Positions 26,391-34,862 of a stretch of DNA of 64,000 nt are shown piece after piece. The notes below the pieces were generated by a model, which saw only the letters and a program-made list of their open reading frames with translations, did no database searches and had not been told where the DNA came from. The stretch covers positions 1 through 64,000 of the forward strand of contig JAMWCF010000001.1 in assembly GCA_023818695.1 (NCBI GenBank). The letters run 5' to 3'. Made by a program: the position numbers and the translations under genes. This DNA is from Candidatus Omnitrophota bacterium (lineage in GTDB: Bacteria > Omnitrophota > Koll11 > 1-14-0-20-64-10). Position 1 is the first letter of the stretch. The number at the start of each line of letters is the position of its first letter.

Positions 26391-27401
26391 TTATTGGTTT
26401 TCCTGCTGACCGGCCGGCGCCGTTTCAGGCGGCGCTGTTTCGGGGGCGGAGCTGTCCGGCAGAAGTTTCTGAAGGTTGGCCCGTTTGAGCAATTCCGAAT
26501 ACCAACTGAAGTAGTTGGCGATCCTCTTCTGGTCCGTCAGCTCCTGCTTGAGTCGTCCTTCCACCGCCGCCAGCTCGTCCGGCTGCGGATCCCGCGCTGC
26601 TTCCACGCGGGCGACGAACCATCCGGTCGGGGTCGTCCAGGGGCCGCCGCTCTCGCCGGGGGCCAGATCAAACAGGGAGAGGAACCCCTCATTGGTCGTT
26701 CCGAACTCCTTGGGGGGAGTCGACTTCTTGAGGAAATCCGTTTTGATCACCTGAAGGTTGCTTTCCTGTGCGATCTGTTCAAGGGTCTGCCCCGGCTGCC
26801 TCAACCGTTCAGCGGCCGCCTGGGCCGCGGGTTCATCGTTGAACAGGATGAAGCTGATCTGGATCGCCTTCTCCGACTGCCGGAATGCCTCCAAGAGCTC
26901 CGGCTGCGTGACCTCCGCCTGGATGGCCCACTCCGTGAGTTTCAGAATCATCAGGGTCTGACGGATCTCTTCCTCAAAAGTCCGGGGAGTGGTCCCCAGG
27001 GTGTACTGGACGATGGCTTGGTATGCCCCCTGGTCAAAAAAGCCGTTCCGCTGAAAAAGGGGCCAGCGCTGGAGTTCCTGGATGACCTCCTGGTCGGTGA
27101 CCTGAATCTTGCGCCTTTTGGCCTCCTCCAGAAGGGTTAGCCGCTGCCATGCGAGCCGTTCCATTTCCTGGGGCGGTACTTTCTCCCTGAATTTGTCTCC
27201 ATGATTCAGAAGCGCTTGGCGCGCCACCGCATTGAGGGCCTGCTGATACTCGGTCAGAGAGACCTTTTTGCCAAAGAGGATCCCCGCTGTCTCCCCCCGG
27301 GTGCTCTGCAGGGAAACGGCCGTCCCGATCAGCCAGAGCACCATAACGCCGACGGTGATGCCGGCGACTGTTCCGATGTGGTTTCTGACCCAGTTCATCA
27401 T
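26391..27401 (-). CDS. membrane-anchored SurA/PpiD-like chaperone (parvulin family)
   Basis: 336 residues from ATG 27401 on the minus strand (MMNWVRNHIG); an ATG at 27431 lies only 3 bp from the probable -10 and is unlikely. One anchor (about 8-30) is followed by a SurA-N-like helical domain (about 45-190) and a degenerate parvulin-like region near 210-300 (FLSLFDLAPGESGGPWTTPTGWFVARV). The C-terminus is Pro/Ala/Glu-rich. Probably a periplasmic folding helper for outer-membrane proteins; prolyl isomerase activity is uncertain. Confidence 0.75.
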   Translation of the reverse strand: MMNWVRNHIGTVAGITVGVMVLWLIGTAVSLQSTRGETAGILFGKKVSLTEYQQALNAVARQALLNHGDKFREKVPPQEMERLAWQRLTLLEEAKRRKIQVTDQEVIQELQRWPLFQRNGFFDQGAYQAIVQYTLGTTPRTFEEEIRQTLMILKLTEWAIQAEVTQPELLEAFRQSEKAIQISFILFNDEPAAQAAAERLRQPGQTLEQIAQESNLQVIKTDFLKKSTPPKEFGTTNEGFLSLFDLAPGESGGPWTTPTGWFVARVEAARDPQPDELAAVEGRLKQELTDQKRIANYFSWYSELLKRANLQKLLPDSSAPETAPPETAPAGQQENQ

Positions 27402-27434
27402 GAGGAAAAGACTCCTGTTTAAAGGCCTCATTCT

Positions 27435-27461
27435 ACTATAGTGGAGGATCGGTCACAACAG
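27435..27461 (-). promoter_or_regulatory. candidate promoter of the SurA/PpiD-like gene and maf
   Basis: On the minus strand TATAGT (27440-27435) lies about 33 nt before the ATG at 27401, with CTGTTG 15 bp upstream as a suboptimal -35. AGGAG on the minus strand (27416-27412) precedes the start codon by 10 bp. Confidence 0.35.
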
Positions 27462-27645
27462 CCGGCGGTGCCGGGGCCCCCGCGAGGGGTTGGCCCGCGC
27501 GCGGACGCTCATGAGGCCGCGGCGGGACATCCTGAAGCGGGGCTCCTGATACCGCCTAAGCTTGATATATTAATCAATATATTAATTTAGAAATTGAAGG
27601 TTCATATTCTTCTCTTTTGATATCCTTTATTTATAAAGAGTTCCA
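27462..27645. other. gene-free region between divergent genes
   Basis: Part of a 360-bp stretch without a gene. 27462-27560 is very GC-rich, with G/C runs that could fold but no recognisable RNA. 27561-27645 switches sharply to AT-rich DNA, which includes the direct repeat listed separately and probably serves as an upstream element for the hisG promoter. No coding signal was found. Confidence 0.5.
27565..27586. repeat. 10-bp direct repeat in AT-rich patch
   Basis: ATATATTAAT occurs at 27565-27574 and again at 27577-27586 (12-bp period) in a GC-rich genome. It lies 60 bp upstream of the hisG -35 element. It may be a regulator site, a curved UP-like element, or chance in AT-rich sequence. Confidence 0.5.
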
Positions 27646-27674
27646 TTGACGAAGAGACCGCAGCGTCTTATAAT
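27646..27674 (+). promoter_or_regulatory. strong sigma-70 type promoter of hisG
   Basis: TTGACG (27646-27651) and TATAAT (27669-27674) are separated by the ideal 17 bp, the best promoter match in the window. The predicted leader of about 80 nt contains a small hairpin (27716-27721 with 27729-27734) just before the GGAGG ribosome site. No His-rich leader peptide is visible. Confidence 0.7.
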
Positions 27675-27761
27675 CCCTTTCCTGCGGTTTTACTTTTCTA
27701 TCCTAATGGGTTGAGTCTCCCTAAACATGGGGGATGCGAACAAGAGCGGAGGTTCCAAAGC

Positions 27762-28634
27762 GTGAGGCTTAAGTTAGGTTTACCTAAGGGAAGTCTGCAG
27801 CAATCCACGGTTGATTTGTTCCGGCATGCCGGATTTCAATTAAATTTCTCGGAACGGTCCTATTTCCCGACAATCGATGATGAGGAGATGGAGTTGGTTT
27901 TCCTCCGGGCCCAGGAGATGTCCAGGTACGTGGAGGCGGGCGCCATTGACGCCGGCATCACCGGAAATGACTGGATTTTGGAGAACGGTTCCGACATCGT
28001 CAAAGTGACGGAGTTAACCTATTCGAAGCAGAGTCTGGAGCCGGTCCGGTGGGTTTTGGCGGTGCCGGTCGATTCCAAGGTGACCCGCCCGAAAGATTTG
28101 GAGGGCAAGCGGATTGCCACCGAACTGGTGAATATGACCAAGTCGTACCTCAAGACCCATCGGGTCAACGCTCATGTGGAGTTTTCCTGGGGAGCCACGG
28201 AGGCGAAGGTGGGGACGAACCTTGTCGACGCCATCGTGGAACTGACGGAAACGGGCGCCTCCTTGAGGGCCAACAAGCTGCGGATCGTCGACACCATCTG
28301 CTCTTCTTCCACGCAGATGATCGCCAACAAGGCGGCCTGGAAGGATCCCTGGAAGAGGAAAAAGCTGGAATCGGTTTCGACGCTGCTCAAGGGCGCGATC
28401 GCCGCCCGATCCAAAGTCGGGCTGAAGCTGAACGTTTCCAAGAAGAACTTAAAGGCCGTGCTGAACATCCTGCCGGCCATTAAGAAGCCCACCATTTCTC
28501 AGTTGAGCTCCACCGGCTGGTTTGCCGTGGAGACGGTTCTGGATGAGAAGGTGGTCCGGTCCCTTCTGCCCGATTTGAAGAAAGCCGGCGGTGAGGGGAT
28601 CATCGAATACAGTTTGAATAAGGTCATTTATTAA
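27762..28634 (+). CDS. hisG: ATP phosphoribosyltransferase HisG, long form
   Basis: 290 residues from GTG 27762, which has GGAGG 9 bp upstream and gives the normal N-terminus RLKLGLPKGSLQ. PRPP-site motif DAIVELTETGASLRAN near 160. The C-terminal region of about 75 residues (from KVGLKLNVSKKN) is the regulatory domain of the long form, so HisZ is not needed. First enzyme of histidine synthesis; no other his gene is in the window, so it is separated from the rest of the pathway. Confidence 0.93.
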   Translation: MRLKLGLPKGSLQQSTVDLFRHAGFQLNFSERSYFPTIDDEEMELVFLRAQEMSRYVEAGAIDAGITGNDWILENGSDIVKVTELTYSKQSLEPVRWVLAVPVDSKVTRPKDLEGKRIATELVNMTKSYLKTHRVNAHVEFSWGATEAKVGTNLVDAIVELTETGASLRANKLRIVDTICSSSTQMIANKAAWKDPWKRKKLESVSTLLKGAIAARSKVGLKLNVSKKNLKAVLNILPAIKKPTISQLSSTGWFAVETVLDEKVVRSLLPDLKKAGGEGIIEYSLNKVIY

Positions 28635-28659
28635 CGGTTCCTCTTCAAGGGGAGCGTGG

Positions 28660-28749
28660 ATGTCGAACTTAAGGAAAAAACGCCGAAAGAAGATGGCTAA
28701 GCACAAGAGAAAGAAGCGTCTTCGGCGCGACAGGCACAAGAAGAAATAA
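28660..28749 (+). CDS. 29-aa basic AURKAIP1/COX24-type ribosome-associated protein
   Basis: ATG 28660 with AAGGGGAG 5 bp upstream encodes a 29-residue peptide that is almost all Lys/Arg (begins MSNLRKKRRKKMAKHKRKK, ends DRHKKK). The RKKRRKKMxKHKRKKRLRR pattern is that of the bacterial AURKAIP1/COX24 family, related to the small mycobacterial ribosomal protein bS22. It probably binds the 30S subunit near the decoding site. It lies between hisG and the TPR lipoprotein. Confidence 0.8.
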   Translation: MSNLRKKRRKKMAKHKRKKRLRRDRHKKK

Positions 28750-28791
28750 TCGCGCCGGACGGTTATAACCGGCGTCGATACAGGAGGAATG

Positions 28792-30423
28792 ATGAACCCG
28801 CGGGGAGTGGGAAGGGGAGTTCTTTTGTCCGTTGTGATGGCCCTCCTCGCGGCCGGTTGCAAGCATGCCGAGCGGATCAAGCTGGCCATGGATCTGCGGC
28901 AGGCGGCCGCCAGCTCGTCGAACGATTATTTTTTTCCCCGCCGGACGGAGGAACGTCTCTCCCAGTCCGCCTCTTTGGCCGCGTACTTGGCCGGCCTGCT
29001 CGCCGAGGGACAGAACGACCTTCAAACTGCCGAACAGAAATATGGCAAGGTCCTGGAAAAGGACCCCAGCTCCCAGCAGGTGCTCCTGCGCCTTGGGATC
29101 ATCTACATGCGGCGCAACCAGCTGATGAACGCCAGCCGCTGTTTCGAATTGGCCGCCGCGCGCAATGAGGCCGATCCCCGTCCCCGCTTTCTGTTGGGCA
29201 TTCTCTACACGAACCAGGGCCGTTTGGGCGAGGCGGCCGGTCAGTACAGCCAGATCCTCGTTGAAGACCCCGGGAATTTAGCGGCCTTGAGCCAGTTGGC
29301 CGACCTGTATGTTTTTCAGGAGAAGCTCCAGGAAGGGCTGGCCGTTTACCAGAAGTTTCTGGAGCAGAGGCCCGATTCCGCGGTCGCCCATTTCAATGTG
29401 GCGGTTCTGTACGCCAAGGTCAAACAGTGGAAAGAGGCCTCGTGGCATTTCCGCAAAGCGATCGAGCTGGATCCCGCCAATCTGGAAGCCCGTCTGGGGC
29501 TGGCTGTGAGTCTCGAGCAGGAAGGGGATTACGGCGGGGCCCAGGAGCAGTTTGAAAAAGCGCTGGCGATGGAGCCGGCCAATGTCCGCCTCATCCGCTA
29601 CCTGGCCCATTTGTCCTACCGGCTGGGGGAGTTGGAGAAAGCGGCGGAATGGTTGGGCCGCTACTTGGGATACAACCCGCGGGATTCCGAAGCCTACCTG
29701 GAACTGGGATACCTGCGGATCGAACAGGGGCGCCTGGAGGAGGGGATACAGTTCATCAAGCTGGCGCTGGAGATCGGCAGTTTCGAAGAGCCCCCCCTGG
29801 ACCTCTGGATCCGGCTGGGAGCCGCCTACCAGTCGGCGGGGGCTTATGCCGAGGCGGAGGCCTCTTTCCAGCAGGCGGTGAAGCTGGCACCGGAAACCAC
29901 CGTCACTCATTTTTATCTGGGGGCTTTTTATCAATGGAGGCAGAGGTATCCGGAAGCGGAGGAGGCGTTCCGCAAGGCCTATCAGATCGACCCGGAGGAT
30001 CCCCAGATTCTCAACGCGCTGGCTTATCTTTACGCCGTCTGGGAGGTTCGGTTGGAGGAGGCGCAGGAGCTGATTCAGAAGGCGTTGAGCCAGGATCCCG
30101 GCAACGGCGGTTTTATCGACACCCTGGCGTGGGTTTGGTTTAAAATGGGAAAGGCGAAAGAAGCGGTTCCGCTGTTGGAGGAGGCGGTCACCCGGCGCGC
30201 GGATCCGGAGATATATGAACACCTGGGTCAGGTATACTTACATCTAGGGGAAGGGGAGAAGGCCAGGGAGGCGTGGCAGAAAGGATTGGAGTTGAATCCC
30301 CAGGATCCCAAAATACGAAAAAAACTAGAGTTGAATATAAAATTAATTAACAATCGGCATCCGAAGCGAAAAGAGAGCAGGTTGGATGCGTCTTCCCTCA
30401 TAAGAGAAAGGTTATTTACATGA
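28792..30423 (+). CDS. TPR-repeat lipoprotein
   Basis: 543 residues from ATG 28792 (AGGAGG 4 bp upstream; ATG 28789 is adjacent). A signal peptide with lipobox LLAAGC makes it a lipoprotein. About 12 tetratricopeptide repeats run from near residue 65 to 520 (for example WKEASWHFRKAIELDPANLEAR is replaced by similar units every 34 residues). A scaffold, likely facing the periplasm. It ends with an ATGA overlap into the FtsH-like gene, so the two are co-translated and may act together. Confidence 0.85.
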   Translation: MNPRGVGRGVLLSVVMALLAAGCKHAERIKLAMDLRQAAASSSNDYFFPRRTEERLSQSASLAAYLAGLLAEGQNDLQTAEQKYGKVLEKDPSSQQVLLRLGIIYMRRNQLMNASRCFELAAARNEADPRPRFLLGILYTNQGRLGEAAGQYSQILVEDPGNLAALSQLADLYVFQEKLQEGLAVYQKFLEQRPDSAVAHFNVAVLYAKVKQWKEASWHFRKAIELDPANLEARLGLAVSLEQEGDYGGAQEQFEKALAMEPANVRLIRYLAHLSYRLGELEKAAEWLGRYLGYNPRDSEAYLELGYLRIEQGRLEEGIQFIKLALEIGSFEEPPLDLWIRLGAAYQSAGAYAEAEASFQQAVKLAPETTVTHFYLGAFYQWRQRYPEAEEAFRKAYQIDPEDPQILNALAYLYAVWEVRLEEAQELIQKALSQDPGNGGFIDTLAWVWFKMGKAKEAVPLLEEAVTRRADPEIYEHLGQVYLHLGEGEKAREAWQKGLELNPQDPKIRKKLELNIKLINNRHPKRKESRLDASSLIRERLFT

Positions 30424-32075
30424 TTTACTGGTTGCGCAAGGTCAAGATTTTCTTCTCGGATCACTGGATCGCCTTTACAGTGGGGATTTTCGTCGCCATC
30501 TGTTTTGCGCTGACCTACTACGGGATGTCCAAGCTGGAGTCCTTTTACGTCAACATGACGATAGCGACCCTGCCTTTGCACATCCTGACATGGATTCTGG
30601 GTTCTGTCATTTCGGCCTTCATCTACGTTTCTCTTCTTTTCGGCATGTTTTCGAAGAGGGGTTCGCAGGGGAAGAAGGTCAAAGCGGACGAGGTGAACGT
30701 CCACTTCAGCGATGTCATCGGGATCGATGAGGCGAAAGAGGAGGCATGGGAGGTCGTCCAGCTTCTAAAGGATCACGCCCGCTTGAAGAGGGTGGGGGGG
30801 AAGATCATCCGGGGGATTCTGATGCAGGGGCCTCCGGGGTGCGGGAAGACCTATCTGGCCAAGGCGATCGCCACGGAGGCGGGGGTACCCTTCCTTTCGC
30901 TGGCCGCTTCCGATTTTGTGGAGATCTTCGTCGGTGTCGGGGCCAGTCGGGTCCGCAAGCTGTTCAAGGATGCCCGACGGAAGGCCTACAGCAACGGGGC
31001 CTGTATCGTCTTTATCGATGAGTTGGATGCGGTGGGCCGGACTCGGTCCTTCAGCTGGATGGGAGGGCAGGAAACCAATTCCACCTTGAACTCCATTCTG
31101 GTTGAGATGGACGGGTTGCAGGGAAGACGGGAAAATGTAATCGTCATCGGGGCCACCAACGCTGCGGAGGAGGCTTTGGATCCGGCGCTGCTTCGTCCCG
31201 GCCGATTTGACCGGAAGATTTATGTGGACCGTCCCAACCTGGTCGGCCGCGAAAAAATCCTGGAGTATTACATGGGAAAGATCCAGGCGGAGGCCGGGAT
31301 CGATATCCCCCGCCTTGCTCGCAGGACCGTCGGGAAGACCCCCGCGGAGCTGGAGAACCTTGTGAAGGAAGCGGCCTTGATCGCGACCCGCAACAAGCGG
31401 GAGAAGGTGACATACGATGATCTTTCCGAGGCCCTGGAGCGGATCGAGCTGGGGATCAAGCACCGCAAGAGCATGTCCGAGCATGAAAGAAAAATGACGG
31501 CCTACCACGAAGCCGGCCATCTGCTGGTCCTTTATTTTCTGCATCCGACCGACGATGTCTTCAAGGCCTCCATCATCGCCCGGCGGGGGACGCTGGGGGT
31601 GGTTTACCACGCTCCCCGCGAGGAACTGCACTCCCACGATAAGAACAAACTGATGGCCGACATCAAGGTGTCGCTGGCGGGCTACTGCGCGGAGAAAATC
31701 GTTTACGGCGTCACCACCACGGGGGTGTCGGGCGATTTCCAGAACGCCATGGCCAAGGCGCACACGATGGTTTGGCGGCTGGGGATGGGTTCGAAATACT
31801 TGGGGGACTGGGGGATGCTCACGAACAACGGCAGCAGCCAGACCCTCTCCGAAAACGTCCGGGCCGAACTGAACGCCGAAACCAACGCCATCTTTCAGGA
31901 GTGCCTGAAAGAGGTTGAGCAGCTTTTGACCCGGGAGAGGAAGATCCTGGACCGGTTTGCCGATGAGCTGGTGAAGCGCGAGGAGTTGGAATACGACGAC
32001 ATCGAGGCAATTTTTGCCGAATACGGCAAGAGCCAAAAGCGCGAGGGAAATCAGCCCAAGCCGGCTTCCACGTAA
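30420..32075 (+). CDS. short FtsH-like membrane AAA+ zinc protease
   Basis: 551 residues. Two N-terminal membrane segments (about 15-33 and 47-75) with a short loop, so the roughly 75-residue periplasmic FtsH domain is missing. AAA domain: Walker A GPPGCGKT (137-144), pore loop IFVGVGA, Walker B IVFIDELDAVGR, arginine finger region RPGRFDR. Protease domain: zinc motif HEAGH (363-367), with a third-ligand Asp candidate in SGDFQN. All catalytic parts are intact. It is preceded by a TPR lipoprotein and followed by another lipoprotein, so it is likely a specialised paralogue rather than the housekeeping FtsH. Confidence 0.85.
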   Translation: MIYWLRKVKIFFSDHWIAFTVGIFVAICFALTYYGMSKLESFYVNMTIATLPLHILTWILGSVISAFIYVSLLFGMFSKRGSQGKKVKADEVNVHFSDVIGIDEAKEEAWEVVQLLKDHARLKRVGGKIIRGILMQGPPGCGKTYLAKAIATEAGVPFLSLAASDFVEIFVGVGASRVRKLFKDARRKAYSNGACIVFIDELDAVGRTRSFSWMGGQETNSTLNSILVEMDGLQGRRENVIVIGATNAAEEALDPALLRPGRFDRKIYVDRPNLVGREKILEYYMGKIQAEAGIDIPRLARRTVGKTPAELENLVKEAALIATRNKREKVTYDDLSEALERIELGIKHRKSMSEHERKMTAYHEAGHLLVLYFLHPTDDVFKASIIARRGTLGVVYHAPREELHSHDKNKLMADIKVSLAGYCAEKIVYGVTTTGVSGDFQNAMAKAHTMVWRLGMGSKYLGDWGMLTNNGSSQTLSENVRAELNAETNAIFQECLKEVEQLLTRERKILDRFADELVKREELEYDDIEAIFAEYGKSQKREGNQPKPAST

Positions 32076-32088
32076 AAGGTGCTTTTGG

Positions 32089-33384
32089 ATGCGACGTTCT
32101 TTTCTCCTGTCCGTGACGCTGCTCTCCTGTACGCTCCTGACCTCCTGCGGCCCCTCTTATCCAAAGGAGCGGGTGGCGCAGTCGGTCGTTGACCTGTGCA
32201 AACGGGAATACAACCTGGACGTCATGTGCCAGGTACAGCAAACGACCATCGGCGTTCAGATTGTCATTCCCGGAATCATCGCCGAGTTGATGAAGCAGTC
32301 CGCCGGCTCCGGACCGGAGCTGCCCCCTCCGCTGGTGATGGAAGGGGAATACCGGGATAACGATTTCAATTTTCAGTTCCAGGCCAAAGGGACCTTTGTC
32401 CGGGCTGGAAAGGAAAAGGAACGGGAAGAGAGCCGCCCCTCCCGGGACAGGGAGGAGTCGAAAGAGCTCAAAGCGCTCAACAACGTCTCGATGGTGATCA
32501 ACCGGGTGGCCCTTTCGACCGATGCCAAACTGGAGTTCTATCTCCTGGTCGTGCGGGACCCCCTTTCGCACCTGGACCTGATTTTTTCAGGCCACCTCGG
32601 CGATTTGAAGCAGGTCCAATACTGGGCGATTTCGCGAGGGGAACTGCAGAAGCGAAGTAGGGTTTCCATGCGTCCGCCGCCGGAAGAGGTGGCCGCGCAG
32701 ACGGTGGCTGATTTCTTGAACGACCTGTCGCAGGAGACGCTCCTGCAGCTTTTGGAGCGCTACGCCGCTTTTTCCACCCGGTTCGGAGAGCTGCTGCCCA
32801 AGATCCTGCAGATGGCGGTGGAGTTCCAGGGGGCCCAGCGGCTGCTTCTGACGGAGAAATGGCCGGTCCGCCAGATCAGTCCGGACGAGGTTTTGGTTTA
32901 CGTCACCCTCGAACCTGTGCGCAAGCCGGGAGCGATTCTGTTCACCGTTCAGATCAGGGAAGGCAGGGGGTATCTGGCCGGCCTGGACCGGTTGGAGAGC
33001 GGCCAGGTTCCCTATCCCTATACGGCGTTCGGCCCTCCGGAAAAATGGCATGAGGCCTTTTTCCTTGAGCCGATCGATCTGGCTCAATTCCTTTCCGATC
33101 AGATTGCTAAGCGGGTCCTGTCGGAATTCCGCCCGTACAGCGAGCTGGTCACGAAAGAAGGGGGCGGCGCGTCAGGCAGGCCGGCGCCGAAACCGGCGAC
33201 GGAAGCGGATGTCGTCCGCACCCTGATGGAAACCTCCGCTTACGTGCTCAACAGCTACCGGTTTCAGGAATTCGATGCTGTCAGCGTGACGGACGTCATG
33301 CAGGGAACCCGGTGGCAGGTTTCATCAAAGGAGCTGCCGCTTTACCGGCGGTCGAACGCTCCGGACCTGCAACCCATTCCATGA
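32089..33384 (+). CDS. lipoprotein of unknown function
   Basis: 431 residues from ATG 32089, 14 bp after the FtsH-like gene. Lipobox LLTSC with Cys20. The body is mixed alpha/beta with a charged segment near 105-125 (KEKEREESRPSRDREESKE). No known domain is recognised. Its position suggests a partner or substrate of the FtsH-like/TPR module. Confidence 0.7.
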   Translation: MRRSFLLSVTLLSCTLLTSCGPSYPKERVAQSVVDLCKREYNLDVMCQVQQTTIGVQIVIPGIIAELMKQSAGSGPELPPPLVMEGEYRDNDFNFQFQAKGTFVRAGKEKEREESRPSRDREESKELKALNNVSMVINRVALSTDAKLEFYLLVVRDPLSHLDLIFSGHLGDLKQVQYWAISRGELQKRSRVSMRPPPEEVAAQTVADFLNDLSQETLLQLLERYAAFSTRFGELLPKILQMAVEFQGAQRLLLTEKWPVRQISPDEVLVYVTLEPVRKPGAILFTVQIREGRGYLAGLDRLESGQVPYPYTAFGPPEKWHEAFFLEPIDLAQFLSDQIAKRVLSEFRPYSELVTKEGGGASGRPAPKPATEADVVRTLMETSAYVLNSYRFQEFDAVSVTDVMQGTRWQVSSKELPLYRRSNAPDLQPIP

Positions 33385-33411
33385 TGCCGTTTTTGCGCGC
33401 CTGATCCCGCG

Positions 33412-34302
33412 ATGACCCGTTTGACCCTCCCTTCCTACGCGAAAGTGAACCTTTATCTGGATATTGTCGGCAGATACCCGGACGGCTATCACCAGCTTGT
33501 CACCCTTTTCGAGCGGATCGATCTGTCGGATGAGCTGACGATGGAGACAGTCCGGGGAGATCGGGTGGATTTTTTCTGCGACCATCCGGATGTACCGACG
33601 GATACCTCCAATCTGGTGGTGCGGGCTGTGGAAAAGTACCGCCAGGCGTCGGGATGGGACGCCGGATTGCGCATCACGCTGAAAAAACGGATCCCGGTCG
33701 GTGCCGGACTGGGCGGGGGGTCCTCCAATGCCGCGTCGGCTTTGAAAGGGGCCAACATCCTGGCCGGCAACCTGTTGCCGGAGGGGGAATTGTCCGGGAT
33801 CGCCGGTCGGCTTGGAGCGGATGTCTCCTTCTTTTGGTCGCACCGCGCATGGGCATTGGGGACCGGCAAGGGGGACAGGATTGAGCCGGTGTCGATTTCG
33901 GCCCGCTTATGGCATCTCCTTGTCTATCCTTCAGTTCTGATTCCCACAAGGCAGGTTTACGAGGCCTTCAGCGTCTCCGATGGTCTGGCGCGGAGCTTGA
34001 CAGCCAGCAAACCCGATGTTAAACTGCTCGTCGACGCCTTGAGAGACAATCAACAAGTGCCCAAAATCCGCAGATTTCTCTTCAATGCGCTGGAGCCCAC
34101 CGTGGAGGCCCTGTATCCGGCCCTCCAGCATGTGAAGCAGACCATCCAGACAAAGGCAGAGCTTTCGAACCCCCTGATATCGGGATCCGGTTCGACCGTC
34201 ATGGCTTTGTGCGGCTCTCGGGAGGAATCGGAAAAGGCGGCGTGGGCCATACGGCAAGCGGAGCCGGGGTGGGGGGTGTTTGTCGCCTCGACGAGGTCCT
34301 GA
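33412..34302 (+). CDS. ispE: CDP-ME kinase IspE
   Basis: 296 residues. GHMP kinase motifs: SYAKVNLYLDI at the N-terminus, the glycine-rich ATP loop PVGAGLGGGSSNAAS near 98, and a C-terminal SGSGSTVMAL. Phosphorylates 4-diphosphocytidyl-methylerythritol in the MEP isoprenoid pathway. spoVG starts one base after the stop, as in Firmicutes. Confidence 0.94.
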   Translation: MTRLTLPSYAKVNLYLDIVGRYPDGYHQLVTLFERIDLSDELTMETVRGDRVDFFCDHPDVPTDTSNLVVRAVEKYRQASGWDAGLRITLKKRIPVGAGLGGGSSNAASALKGANILAGNLLPEGELSGIAGRLGADVSFFWSHRAWALGTGKGDRIEPVSISARLWHLLVYPSVLIPTRQVYEAFSVSDGLARSLTASKPDVKLLVDALRDNQQVPKIRRFLFNALEPTVEALYPALQHVKQTIQTKAELSNPLISGSGSTVMALCGSREESEKAAWAIRQAEPGWGVFVASTRS

Positions 34303-34303
34303 C

Positions 34304-34702
34304 GTGGAAATCACCGACGTGAGGATTTTTCTTCAGCCCCGGGGAGACAACAAGCTCAAGGCATATGTGACGATCACGTTCGAAAATTCATTTGTTGTCA
34401 GAAATGTGAAGGTCATCGAAGGGACAAAAGGGCTTTTTGTGGCGATGCCCTCGGAACGGGTGAAGGAACCATGTCCGAAGTGCGGTTTCCGCAATGTGGT
34501 CCGCAGCAAGTTCTGCAATCAGTGCGGGGCCGGGTTGACGCATCCTGGGCAGCATGAGGAACGGACGGGCGAGACGCCTGAAGAACGCCAGGCGGAGCAT
34601 CGGGACATCGCCCATCCCATCACGATGGAATGCCGGGAATATATTCAAAAAAAGGTCCTCGACGCGTACGAGGCGGCCCGCAGCCAGTCACCAGAACAGT
34701 AG
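34304..34702 (+). CDS. spoVG: SpoVG-family protein with inserted zinc ribbon
   Basis: 132 residues from GTG 34304, giving the normal start EITDVRIF. SpoVG signatures VVRNVKVIEGTKGLFVAMPSER (30-52) and RDIAHPI (100-106) are both present. Between them lies an extra stretch of about 47 residues with two Cys pairs (C57-C60 and C71-C74), which looks like a zinc ribbon, followed by a Glu/Gln-rich linker. Ordinary SpoVG is about 85-100 residues and has only a few residues at this point. SpoVG is a site-specific nucleic-acid-binding protein. Confidence 0.88.
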   Translation: MEITDVRIFLQPRGDNKLKAYVTITFENSFVVRNVKVIEGTKGLFVAMPSERVKEPCPKCGFRNVVRSKFCNQCGAGLTHPGQHEERTGETPEERQAEHRDIAHPITMECREYIQKKVLDAYEAARSQSPEQ

Positions 34703-34750
34703 GTTCGGATTTCCTCGGCGGTGTTTCCGCATCCATTTGTCGCTCACCTG

Positions 34751-34821
34751 TGCCCTGTCGTCCAATGGTAGGACTCCAGATTTTGGGTCTGGTTATCCTG
34801 GTTCGAGTCCAGGCGGGGCAA
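34751..34821 (+). tRNA. tRNA-Gln (anticodon UUG)
   Basis: The cloverleaf folds fully. Acceptor TGCCCTG (34751-34757) pairs with CGGGGCA (34814-34820) with one T-G pair. D stem GTCC/GGAC, anticodon stem CCAGA/TCTGG with loop TTTTGGG (anticodon TTG), T arm CCTGG-TTCGAGT-CCAGG, discriminator A. CCA is not encoded. It lies between spoVG and clpX; a tRNA-Gln near ispE/prs is also seen in some Deltaproteobacteria (recalled, not checked). Confidence 0.93.
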
Positions 34822-34862
34822 CGAACTCGAACGAGGATTTGGGGGAATAATAAGGAGTTGAG

